Source of the DNA: Myxococcales bacterium
Lineage (GTDB): Bacteria; Myxococcota_A; Polyangia; Polyangiales; Polyangiaceae
Direction of reading: 5' to 3'
DNA length: 64,000 bases
NCBI GenBank assembly: GCA_016703425.1
Contig: JADJCA010000013.1
Span: 1-64,000 of the forward strand
How positions within the stretch are numbered: the first letter of the stretch is position 1; each line of letters begins with the position of its first letter. Below, one piece after another: positions 54,435 to 61,918 of this stretch. Under the pieces are notes generated by a model. That model saw only the letters and a list, made by a program, of their open reading frames with translations, had not been told where the DNA came from and ran no database searches. Made by a program: the position numbers and the translations under genes.

Positions 54435-55193
54435 TCAGCCAATCACCGGCAAGCGGCGCATGCGCGGTGGGATGGCCTTCGCGGAGAAGACGCGCTTGCC
54501 TTCGTACCAATCGGCGACGACCTTCTCGCCCGACAGCGCGTGGTGGAGCGCGCCGTGAAAGTCGATGTACCCGCCTTCGTAGCCGAGCGCCGTCGCGCCC
54601 TTGTCGAGCCCGTGCATCGTGGCTTGCGCTCCGTGGTACCGACGGCGATCGGCGACCTTTCCGGTGGCCATGCCGTCTTCGAGCCAGGCGCGGCAGGGCT
54701 CCGACGTCGTCGAGGTCACGCTGCGGCACGCGAGCGGCCGGATCTCGTAGATTCGGCACGCGTCCTTGTCGTCCAAGAAGTTGCAGCGCACGGGCGTCGA
54801 GTCCTCGGGGCCACGCTGCTCGACGACCTTCCGCAAGCCCTCGACGAACTCCGCCTGCACCTCCGGGGAGTAGCGCGCACGAATCTCCGTGGCCAAGTGC
54901 ACCATCTCGAGGGCTGTCGTGCCGACCTTTTGGTGGCAGCAGTAGTAACAGCCGGCGCTGCAGGCCACCGGCGTGCGCTCGTCGGTGAAGCCCATGGCGA
55001 AGTTGATGGCGTTGTCCATCGTCGCGGCGACCGTCTCAGGGGTCACGCCGGGTTCCAAGATCTGCGCCGCCGAGGCGGCTTCGGCGTTGTAGATGCGCAT
55101 CCAGAGCGTGGGGGCGTCGGCGGTAACCTCCTTGCCCGGGGCTTTGCCTTGGCGCGCTTGGGCCTCGACGGTGCGGCGTTGCTTGCGATTCAT
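54435..55193 (-). CDS. YkgJ-family cysteine-cluster protein, longer form
   Basis: 252 aa from ATG 55193; the longer open frame is ignored. Cysteines cluster in PVACSAGCYYCCHQKVGTTA near residue 75, and in VRCNFLDDKDACRIYEIRPL with ACRS near 145. This matches the YkgJ/DUF zinc- or iron-binding fold, with an extra C-terminal helical part (YEGGYIDFHGALHHALSGEK). It is the second such gene in the window; the first is at 18316-18930. The metal or reaction is unknown. The N-terminus MNRKQRRTVEAQARQGKAP is basic. Confidence 0.75.
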   Translation of the reverse strand: MNRKQRRTVEAQARQGKAPGKEVTADAPTLWMRIYNAEAASAAQILEPGVTPETVAATMDNAINFAMGFTDERTPVACSAGCYYCCHQKVGTTALEMVHLATEIRARYSPEVQAEFVEGLRKVVEQRGPEDSTPVRCNFLDDKDACRIYEIRPLACRSVTSTTSEPCRAWLEDGMATGKVADRRRYHGAQATMHGLDKGATALGYEGGYIDFHGALHHALSGEKVVADWYEGKRVFSAKAIPPRMRRLPVIG

Positions 55194-55309
55194 GGCTCTC
55201 CGTTCATACCACGCCCGGACGCCCCGACGGCGTAGCGGGCGATGGTTGCTTCGAGGTCGCGCAGACGCGCCCGTGGCCAGGGCCCCGAACGCCTGGCACA
55301 CTGTGTACC

Positions 55310-55708
55310 GTGGAAGAGCAGGTCCCTACGTGCCAGGGCTGCGGCGCGCCGCAAGACGGTAACCGAGTCCTCTGCGTGTATTGCGGTGGCGGCTACTCGG
55401 AGGAGTTGCTCCGGACCGCCATCCCCTGCCCCGCGCCGCTGTGCCGCGTGCCCAACCGCTTCGGCCTCCACCACTGCGCACGATGCCAGGCGTGGCTCGT
55501 CGTGGCGTGCGTCTTCTGCGGTGCCACGAGCCCATGGAATACGCCTGCGTGTCTTCAGTGCGGCGAGGGATTTCAGGGCGCGCCGGAGCGGAAGGCGGCG
55601 CGCGAAGCGGCGGCGCAACGCCAAGAGAACCGGGAGACGGCGTCGGTCGTGGGCGACGTGGCGGCCACCTTCCTCGGGGCCGTCGTCGGCGTCATGCTGG
55701 ACGACTAA
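55310..55708 (+). CDS. Zinc-ribbon membrane protein
   Basis: 132 aa; GTG 55310. Four CxxC knuckles: CQGCGAPQ, CVYCGGGY, CARCQAWL and CVFCGATS, with CLQCGEGF as a fifth, indicating a zinc-ribbon array. The C-terminus (ASVVGDVAATFLGAVVGVML) is one hydrophobic span ending DD. It may be a membrane-associated scaffold or small regulatory protein. Divergent from the YkgJ gene. No family recognised beyond the ribbons. Confidence 0.65.
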   Translation: MEEQVPTCQGCGAPQDGNRVLCVYCGGGYSEELLRTAIPCPAPLCRVPNRFGLHHCARCQAWLVVACVFCGATSPWNTPACLQCGEGFQGAPERKAAREAAAQRQENRETASVVGDVAATFLGAVVGVMLDD

Positions 55709-55775
55709 CGGCGCGATTCGCTGCGCGATAGGCCTCGGGCGGGCGCGCGCGGCGGCCCGATGCTACGACGCAGAG

Positions 55776-55955
55776 ATGCGGTCTTGCGTTGCTCTCGCGC
55801 TGGCCCTCTTCGCCTCCGCTTGCGCGCCGCTCCCGACCTACGGTGGACACGAGCTCGGTCACCCGACGATGGCGCCCGAGGACGACACGACGGGCCTCCA
55901 GGCTCATGTGCGGGCTCGCACCGAGGGCGCCACTGGCCGTCTCGGTCGCCCTTGA
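55776..55955 (+). CDS. Mini-lipoprotein (59 aa)
   Basis: ATG 55776 to TGA 55955. The signal peptide MRSCVALALALFASAC gives a lipobox FASAC (Cys16), leaving only ~43 residues: APLPTYGGHELGHPT then MAPEDDTTGLQAHVRAR. The composition fits the local codon bias. It starts 68 bases after the ribbon gene and 79 bases before arsM. Function unknown. Confidence 0.55.
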   Translation: MRSCVALALALFASACAPLPTYGGHELGHPTMAPEDDTTGLQAHVRARTEGATGRLGRP

Positions 55956-56033
55956 CCCGCCGGCGCCCGGTTCCCGCCGATTAAGTCTGCGTCCTTTCCA
56001 ACGGGTCGTCGTCTTCAGAGGCAGGAGGCCATC

Positions 56034-56876
56034 ATGACCGAGAAAATGGGCGCCAACGCGGCGCATGAAACCCGCGCGATTGTGCGCGAACAATACGACG
56101 CCGTCGCACGCTCCAAGGGAACCGCCGGCTGCGGCATCGCCTGCTGCGTGCCAGGCGCCGACGCGAGCCTCAAGCTCGGCTACACAGAAGACGAGCTCGC
56201 CGCCGTGCCAGAAGGCGCCAACATGGGCCTCGGCTGCGGAAACCCCCAGGCCATCGCGGCGCTCGCGCCAGGAGAAACGGTGCTCGACCTCGGCGCCGGC
56301 GGCGGCTTCGACTGCTTCTTGGCGGCCAAGCGCGTGGGTCCCACCGGTCACGTGATCGGCGTCGACATGACGGCCTCGATGGTCGAGAAGGCGCGGGCCA
56401 ACGCGCGCACGTTGGCGACGACGAACGTCGACTTCCGGCTCGGCGAGATCGAGCACCTTCCCGTCGCGGACGCGACCGTCGACGTCATCCTCTCGAACTG
56501 CGTCATCAACCTCAGCCCCGACAAGGGCTCGGTCTTTCGTGACGCGTTCCGCGTGCTCAAGCCCGGCGGCCGCTTGGCGATCTCGGACGTCGTCAGCCTC
56601 GCAGCGATGCCCGAGGCGCTCATGAAAGACGTGCTGGCGCTGACCGGGTGCGTATCCGGCGCGGCCACGGTGACCGAGGTCCAGACCTTGCTGGCGGAGG
56701 CTGGCTTCCGAGACATTCGCGTCGTCGTCAAGGAAGAGAGCCGCGCTTTCATCCGCGACTGGATGCCTGGGTCCGGGGCAGAGAACTTCGTGGCCTCGGC
56801 CACCATCGAAGCGGTAAAACCCGGGGGCAAATCCTGTTGCGGCCCCGCCTGCTGCGCGCCAGAACAAGCATCATGA
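56034..56876 (+). CDS. arsM: Arsenite S-adenosylmethionine methyltransferase
   Basis: 280 aa; ATG 56034. The SAM-binding Rossmann segment is ETVLDLGAGGGFDCFLAAKR. The As(III)-binding cysteines are Cys68 (GLGCGNP), Cys156 (SNCVINL) and Cys206 (TGCVSGA), with the 50-residue spacing between the last two as in characterised ArsM. The N-terminus has CGIACC and the C-terminus CCGPACC, extra thiols typical of the family. It methylates arsenite to volatile or excretable forms. The stop overlaps the sigZ ATG. Confidence 0.93.
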   Translation: MTEKMGANAAHETRAIVREQYDAVARSKGTAGCGIACCVPGADASLKLGYTEDELAAVPEGANMGLGCGNPQAIAALAPGETVLDLGAGGGFDCFLAAKRVGPTGHVIGVDMTASMVEKARANARTLATTNVDFRLGEIEHLPVADATVDVILSNCVINLSPDKGSVFRDAFRVLKPGGRLAISDVVSLAAMPEALMKDVLALTGCVSGAATVTEVQTLLAEAGFRDIRVVVKEESRAFIRDWMPGSGAENFVASATIEAVKPGGKSCCGPACCAPEQAS

Positions 56877-57490
56877 TTGACGCGCGGGCCGAGGAGAGCT
56901 GGCAGGAGCTCGACCGCAAGCTTCGCCCCTTCGTCGCGCGGCGCGTGCCCCCGCGCGACGTCGACGACGTCTTGCAAGAGGTCTTCCTACGCGTGCAGCG
57001 CGGCGTCGGCACGCTCCGCGACGACGACCGCTTCGGGCCCTGGGTTTACCAGGTGACACGCACGACCATCGTCGATCACCAGCGCGTCGCGGCGAGGCAT
57101 CCGCTTCCGAAGGACGCCGGCACGGCCGAACCTCTCGCGATCCCCGACGACGACAACGGCATCGAGGAGGAGCTGGCCACGTACGTGGCCGGTTTCGTCG
57201 CGATGTTGCCGTCTCCCTACCGCGAGGCGCTGACGCTCACCGAGCTACAAGGCGTCTCGCAGAAAGAAGCGGCGGCCATGCTCGGCATCTCCGTGTCGGG
57301 CATGAAGTCGCGCGTGCAACGCGGGCGGCAGCGACTCCGTCAGCTCTTTGAGGCGTGCTGCCTCATCGCACTCGATGGCCGGGGCCGCGTCGTCTCCTGC
57401 GAGCCGCGCCCCGATCCAAAACTCCCATGCGGCACGTGCTTGGAGCTGGCGAGCGAGCCCCCGCCGCCGCGCGAAGCACCGACGCCCTAG
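56873..57490 (+). CDS. sigZ: SigZ-type ECF sigma factor with Cys-rich C-terminal tail
   Basis: 205 aa from ATG 56873 (ATGA overlap with arsM). Region 2 at ~15-80 (FVARRVPPRDVDDVLQEVFL); region 4 at ~105-160 (LPSPYREALTLTELQGVSQK, AAAMLGISVSGMKSRVQRGR). The tail has five cysteines (Cys162, 163, 176, 186, 189: EACCLIAL, VVSCEP, LPCGTC), a possible metalloid sensor. Coupling to arsM suggests arsenic-responsive control, but no antisigma gene is adjacent. The stop TAG lies in a 12-bp tandem repeat. Confidence 0.85.
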   Translation: MIDARAEESWQELDRKLRPFVARRVPPRDVDDVLQEVFLRVQRGVGTLRDDDRFGPWVYQVTRTTIVDHQRVAARHPLPKDAGTAEPLAIPDDDNGIEEELATYVAGFVAMLPSPYREALTLTELQGVSQKEAAAMLGISVSGMKSRVQRGRQRLRQLFEACCLIALDGRGRVVSCEPRPDPKLPCGTCLELASEPPPPREAPTP

Positions 57491-57529
57491 CCTCCGCCCT
57501 AGCCTCCGCCCTAGCCTCCGCCCTAGCCC
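57484..57529. repeat. 12-bp tandem repeat supplying stops to two convergent genes
   Basis: GCCCTAGCCTCC repeated 3.8 times (57484-57495, 57496-57507, 57508-57519, then a partial unit). Each unit contains CTAG, so both strands have a TAG in frame every 12 bases: sigZ ends at the first on plus, and the U32 gene ends at the last on minus, each with three further in-frame TAGs behind it. Confidence 0.92.
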
Positions 57530-60084
57530 AGAACGCGCAACGAGCCGCGCACCACGGCCGTCGCCGGATCGCTGCGGAGCGCGCGCCACGCTTCCGTCGT
57601 ATCGGTCTCACGGTCGAGCAAGCGGCGATACGTGGACACGAGGTTCAGCACGCTCGCCGCGCCTTCGCGCACCAGCTCAATGCGGTAGCGCCTCACGCCG
57701 GCCGCCAAGAGCGGTGGGACGATGTCGGCGGCGCTCTGCGCGCGCGCATGAAAGACCGTATTGCGACACCCCACGTCGGCCTCGACAGGATGGTCCATGC
57801 CCGCGCGATCGCGCAGCGACACCTTGTGCTTCTCGCAGGGCCTTCCGCACGTCTTGTGATCGCGTCCCTCCGAGAGAAGCGCGGCGATGGCGCAGTGCTC
57901 CATGTGAAAGAGCGGCATGGGATGGTGCACGACGACCTCTGCGTAGGCGCCGAGCGGCCCGGCGAGCCACCGCGTGAGCTGCGCCGCGTCGAGGTCGTAG
58001 GACGGCACGAAGGCGGCCGCCCCGCGCGAGAGGAGCTGCGTGGCCGTGAGCGTGTTGGTGGCGTTCAGCGAAAAGTCCGCGACGGCAAGGGGTGCCTTGC
58101 CGCCTTCGCCCTTCGAGTGGCCACGCGTCCGCGCCGTGAGCTCATGAAGCGCTCCTAGACCGCGCACGAGGACCATGTCGGGCTCGAGGCCCGAGAGGTA
58201 CTGATCGATCTTCTCTTCCTCTGGCTTGCGAATGCGCGGCGGCGCCACGCCGATGAGCGGCCGAGGGCGCGATGCGTCGCTCGAGGCGGAGCCGTCGCGC
58301 GGCTCGCGCAGGCGTTCGCGCAGCGCGCGCAGAGCCTTGCCAGTGCCGAGCAGCTCGAGAAAGTCGAGGTACACGCCGTCGGCGCCGGCCGCGAGCGCTG
58401 CAAAGGCTTGCTCTTCCGTTCGGCACAAGACGAAGAGCCCGGCTGGCGGCGGTGCCTGTCGGGCAAGATCCACGGACGCGCTCGACGTCAACTCCGAGGC
58501 CGTGATCGCCGTCGCGGCGTGCGCGTGTTCCACAGGACGAAGCAGCTCCTCGACGAGCACGCGTCGCGCCTTCTTCAGCGCCGAGGGCGGCACGAAACAC
58601 GACTCCGGCAGCTCGAGTGTCACGTGCCGCAGCGAGAGGGGCGTCTCGCCAAAGGACACCTTCTCGCGCACGAGGGCTTCGTCGAGGCCGCGCCCCGTGG
58701 CCGGCGCGACGGGCGCGTCGCCGAAGACGCGCGCCACGCGGCCGTCGTCGGTGCGCGCTTCGAGCTCGAAGGGCTCTCCCATGCGGCCGCGCACCATGAG
58801 ATCGACAGCGCGCCCCGAAGCGCCGCGTTCCGCTGTGAGCACCCGTGCGGCGCGCTCCTTGGCCGGATCGTTCGTCAGGAAGACGCGCCGGCCCGGCGTG
58901 GGCATCGCTCTCACGTCAGGCCCGAGCCAAAGACGCGCGGCGCCAACGCTCGCCGAAGCCACATCGCGATCGCCCTGACGGATCGACCACACGCGGCCGC
59001 CCACTTCGCCGGCGCCGCCAAAGCCACCTTCCACGAGGATGCCGTCACCGCGCGCTACGGGACGCTCGAGCGTCACGTCGAGCCACACGCGATCGCCGGC
59101 CCGCGTGACGTCGCGGAGCGCGCCCAGCGGAAGGCCGCGGTGATCGCACGCGCGCGCCTCGACGAGCCGCTGGTGGTCAACGCCCGCGAGAAAGCCGGGC
59201 CCCGAGCCTCGCGTGAACATCTGAAGGGCCAGCTCCCGTTCGGCCTCGGTGTCATGGGCATCGCCGTCGCTCATGCCGATCGCTGCATCGACCGCGTGAC
59301 GGTAGAGCGTCGTGGTGGCGGCGACGTATTCGGGGCCCTTCAAGCGCCCTTCGATCTTGAGCGAGGCCACGCCCAACGCCACGAGGCGTGGCACCAACGC
59401 GCTTGCCTCCAGATCCTCCGGACTCAAAAGAAACGCCCGCTCGCCGAGATCGCGCTTCTCGCCGTCGACGACCAGCTCGTAGGGCAACCGGCACGCTTGG
59501 GCGCAGGCGCCGCGGTTGGCGCTGCGGCCGCCGATGGCTTCGCTCGTCAGGCACTGGCCCGAGTAGGAGATGCACAGCGCGCCGTGCACGAAGACCTCGA
59601 GCTCGACCGTCGACGCCGCACGAATGGCCTCGATGTCGCGGAGCGAAAGCTCGCGCGCGAGGATGACGCGAGAGGCGCCGAGGGAGCTGGCGAGCTCGAC
59701 GCTCGCGGCGTCGGTGCACGTCATCTGCGTCGACGCGTGCACGGGCAACGTCGGCGCGACGGCACGGACGAGCGCGAGGAGACCAAGATCCTGAACGATG
59801 ACCGCGTCGACGCCGGCGGCGGCACACGCGCGCACCTGCGACTCGACGGCCGCGAGCTCGTCGTCAAAGACGAGCGTGTTCAGGGTGACGTAGCCCTTCT
59901 TGCCGTGGTCGTGGAGGAGCGGCATGGCGTCGGCCAACTCGGCCGCCTCGAAGTTCTGCACGCGCGCCCTCGCGTTGAAGCCCGGCAACCCGAAGTAGAC
60001 CGCGTCGGCACCGGCGCGAACGGCTGCCTCGAGGGAGGCGCGATCGCCGGCGGGCGCGAGGATTTCCGGGCGGCGGACTGTCAT
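57523..60084 (-). CDS. rlhA: Peptidase-U32-family protein, RlhA-type 23S rRNA hydroxylase
   Basis: 853 aa; ATG 60084. The U32 TIM-barrel begins RRPEILAPAGDRASLEAAVR and shows EVFVHGALCISYSGQCLTSE with SANRGACAQACRLPYELV for Fe-S/Cys coordination. A DUF3656-like segment and a C-terminal U32-like second domain (ADFSLNATNTLTATQLL; HMEHCAIAALL; EADVGCRNTVFHA) follow. E. coli RlhA hydroxylates C2501 of 23S rRNA. The chain here is longer than RlhA, so the specific activity is an inference. The stop lies in the tandem repeat. Confidence 0.85.
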   Translation of the reverse strand: MTVRRPEILAPAGDRASLEAAVRAGADAVYFGLPGFNARARVQNFEAAELADAMPLLHDHGKKGYVTLNTLVFDDELAAVESQVRACAAAGVDAVIVQDLGLLALVRAVAPTLPVHASTQMTCTDAASVELASSLGASRVILARELSLRDIEAIRAASTVELEVFVHGALCISYSGQCLTSEAIGGRSANRGACAQACRLPYELVVDGEKRDLGERAFLLSPEDLEASALVPRLVALGVASLKIEGRLKGPEYVAATTTLYRHAVDAAIGMSDGDAHDTEAERELALQMFTRGSGPGFLAGVDHQRLVEARACDHRGLPLGALRDVTRAGDRVWLDVTLERPVARGDGILVEGGFGGAGEVGGRVWSIRQGDRDVASASVGAARLWLGPDVRAMPTPGRRVFLTNDPAKERAARVLTAERGASGRAVDLMVRGRMGEPFELEARTDDGRVARVFGDAPVAPATGRGLDEALVREKVSFGETPLSLRHVTLELPESCFVPPSALKKARRVLVEELLRPVEHAHAATAITASELTSSASVDLARQAPPPAGLFVLCRTEEQAFAALAAGADGVYLDFLELLGTGKALRALRERLREPRDGSASSDASRPRPLIGVAPPRIRKPEEEKIDQYLSGLEPDMVLVRGLGALHELTARTRGHSKGEGGKAPLAVADFSLNATNTLTATQLLSRGAAAFVPSYDLDAAQLTRWLAGPLGAYAEVVVHHPMPLFHMEHCAIAALLSEGRDHKTCGRPCEKHKVSLRDRAGMDHPVEADVGCRNTVFHARAQSAADIVPPLLAAGVRRYRIELVREGAASVLNLVSTYRRLLDRETDTTEAWRALRSDPATAVVRGSLRVLG

Positions 60085-60174
60085 GGTCGCGGGCTATAGC
60101 ACGCGCCGCGCGCGGTTGCCCCCGCGGCCCGGGCGAGTTCGCTGTCGGGACCCCGCGGCGTCACCGCCTCCCCG

Positions 60175-60223
60175 TCAACGCCCACGCTTCAACGCCCACG
60201 CTTCAACGCCCACGCTTCAACGC
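60175..60223. repeat. 14-bp tandem repeat giving stops in all three frames
   Basis: TCAACGCCCACGCT three times (60175-60188, 60189-60202, 60203-60216) and a half unit TCAACGC. On the minus strand each unit holds TGA; because 14 is not a multiple of three, the successive stops fall in different frames (offsets 0, 14, 28, 42), covering all three. The nuclease-like gene stops at the first one (60217-60219). Confidence 0.92.
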
Positions 60224-60756
60224 AGGAGCGCGAGGGCCGAGCCAGCGGCGAGGCACGAGACGAAGACGCCAAAGGCGAGCGCGAGGCTTCGGCTCGTGTG
60301 CAGGCGCGCACGGGCGTCGCCCGACAGCTCGATGAGCGTCACGCGCTCGGCGTCGGCGTCGACGAGGAGCACGCCGCTCGTTTGGAAGGCGAGCCCGTAT
60401 TCGAGGATCTGCCGGCGGGTCGCTGGCAAGTCCAGGCGCGGCGCGTGGGCCCCGGTCTTCACCTCCGCGAGGTAGCGGCGGCCTCGCCGCTCGACCAAGT
60501 AGTCAGCCCGCACGTCGAACGCACTGGGGGCGCCGTCGACGAGGAGGGCGTAACGCGCGCGGGGCTGAACGTGGGTGATCGCGTAGCCGTGCCCCTCGAG
60601 GAGCGTCGCGGCGCGCCGCTCGCCTTCCGCCGCGTGCGCGAAGCGACGGCGAAGCGCTCGGCGACGAAGGACTCGCCGAGACCATGCGACGACGAGAGCG
60701 AGAACCAGCGCGACCAGAAGCGCGAGAGCGAGGGCCGGCGCGAGAGCCTCGAGCAC
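60217..60756 (-). CDS. Membrane-anchored PD-(D/E)XK nuclease-like protein
   Basis: 179 aa from ATG 60756. There are hydrophobic spans at ~5-24 and ~158-177. Between them lies a soluble domain with EGERRAATLLEGHGYAI (Glu45), DVRADYLVERR (Asp85), RRYLAEVKTGAHA (Glu98-x-Lys100) and TRRQILEYGLAFQ (Gln115): the ordered Glu-Asp-ExK-Gln set of the PD-(D/E)XK fold. A nuclease held by two membrane helices is unusual. Target and orientation unknown. Divergent from the cytochrome gene. Confidence 0.75.
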   Translation of the reverse strand: MLEALAPALALALLVALVLALVVAWSRRVLRRRALRRRFAHAAEGERRAATLLEGHGYAITHVQPRARYALLVDGAPSAFDVRADYLVERRGRRYLAEVKTGAHAPRLDLPATRRQILEYGLAFQTSGVLLVDADAERVTLIELSGDARARLHTSRSLALAFGVFVSCLAAGSALALLR

Positions 60757-60833
60757 GGGCTCACGTTACGCCCCGTCCGGGCGGCGGGCCGAATTTCGGG
60801 CCCCTCGCCAGCGCCCAAATTTCCTCCTTCACG

Positions 60834-60869
60834 CGCGAAAGGCCGGGCTGATAGCGTGCGCCTTTCGCG
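60834..60869. promoter_or_regulatory. Inverted repeat in the divergent nuclease/cytochrome gap
   Basis: CGCGAAAGG (60834-60842) and CCTTTCGCG (60861-60869) form a perfect 9-bp inverted repeat with an 18-base spacer, 18 bases upstream of the cytochrome start and its GGGGAGGG ribosome-binding site. It could bind a dimeric regulator or fold in the leader. Confidence 0.5.
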
Positions 60870-60887
60870 TTTCAGAGGGGAGGGACC

Positions 60888-61889
60888 GTGCGAAAGATTC
60901 TTCGGGCCTTGGTGGCCGTCGTCTTGCTCGTCGTCGTCGGCATTGTCGGCTTCGTTGTCTACGTGAGCCTCACCTACGAGCGTGACTTCAGCGGCGTGCC
61001 GCTACCCGCGCTGACGGCGAGCAAGGATCCGGAAGTCATCGCGCGCGGGGCCTACCTGACGCACGCGGTGGCCCACTGCTCGGCCTGTCACGGGCCCGGC
61101 GAAACGGTCACGCAGCACAAGCTCGCCGCCAACAAGGACGACCTGCGCGGTGGCTACGTGATGAAGGCCGGCCCCTTTGGGACCTACTATCCGGCCAACA
61201 TCACGCCGGACTTGGAGACGGGCATTGGCAAGCTCTCCGATGGGCAGCTCGCGCGCATCATTCGGCACGGCGTCAGCCCGAGCGGGCGCTTCGACGCCTT
61301 CATGGCTTTTGCGGTCGGTCCAATGTCGGACGACGATCTCGTGGCCGTCATCTCGTACCTCCGGAGCATTCCGCCCATCGCCAACCCCACCAAGAAGGAC
61401 GAGTGGGGCTTCGTCGCGAAGGCGCTCGCCTCGCGGTTCTCGCCCCGGATGGAGCAGTCGCCGCCCTACGCGCGGCCGGGCGCCGAGGCTAGCCTCGAGC
61501 GTGGCGCGTACCTCGCCGCAGGCCCGGCCCTTTGCCGCGGCTGCCACTCTCCCTACGACGCCATGGCGGGCTTCAAGCTGAGCGGCGTGCCGTTTAGCGG
61601 CGCCGGCGAAGCGGAGCCCGACGGCACCGATCCGAACTACGAGATCATCGCCCCAAATCTCACGCCCGGCCCTGAGACTGGCGCCCTCGCGTCGATGTCG
61701 GAGGACGGCTTTCTCAACCGAATGCGTGCCGGTCGGAGGCACGCGGGCTCGACGATGCCCTGGGAGAACTTCGCTCAAATGACCGACGCCGATCTGCGGA
61801 GCATCTTTCGCTACTTGAAATCACTGCCACCAACGCGGCGATCCGTCGGCGAGACGCGGCGGCCGGCGGGGACGAAGATCCCCGGCTGA
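60888..61889 (+). CDS. Membrane-anchored diheme cytochrome c
   Basis: 333 aa; GTG 60888 with GGGGAGGGA upstream. One N-terminal anchor covers ~8-27. Heme site 1 is CSACH (Cys64, Cys67, His68) and heme site 2 is CRGCH (Cys216, Cys219, His220). Candidate axial Met residues are in FMAFAVGPM and AGSTMPW. ITPDLETGIGKLSDGQLARI and the later NLTPGPETGALA are typical of class I domains in tandem. It carries electrons in the periplasm between membrane complexes or a dehydrogenase; the partner is not adjacent. Confidence 0.9.
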   Translation: MRKILRALVAVVLLVVVGIVGFVVYVSLTYERDFSGVPLPALTASKDPEVIARGAYLTHAVAHCSACHGPGETVTQHKLAANKDDLRGGYVMKAGPFGTYYPANITPDLETGIGKLSDGQLARIIRHGVSPSGRFDAFMAFAVGPMSDDDLVAVISYLRSIPPIANPTKKDEWGFVAKALASRFSPRMEQSPPYARPGAEASLERGAYLAAGPALCRGCHSPYDAMAGFKLSGVPFSGAGEAEPDGTDPNYEIIAPNLTPGPETGALASMSEDGFLNRMRAGRRHAGSTMPWENFAQMTDADLRSIFRYLKSLPPTRRSVGETRRPAGTKIPG

Positions 61890-61918
61890 TCCGCGCTCCC
61901 GCGAAATCCAGCGCTGAC

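Noticed and set aside
58408..60099. 563-aa plus-strand frame over the U32 gene
   Set aside because: It is antisense to a clear U32/RlhA coding sequence and shows no domain.
57484..60223. CRISPR array
   Set aside because: The repeats are direct and immediately adjacent, with no unique spacers, and no cas genes occur in the window.
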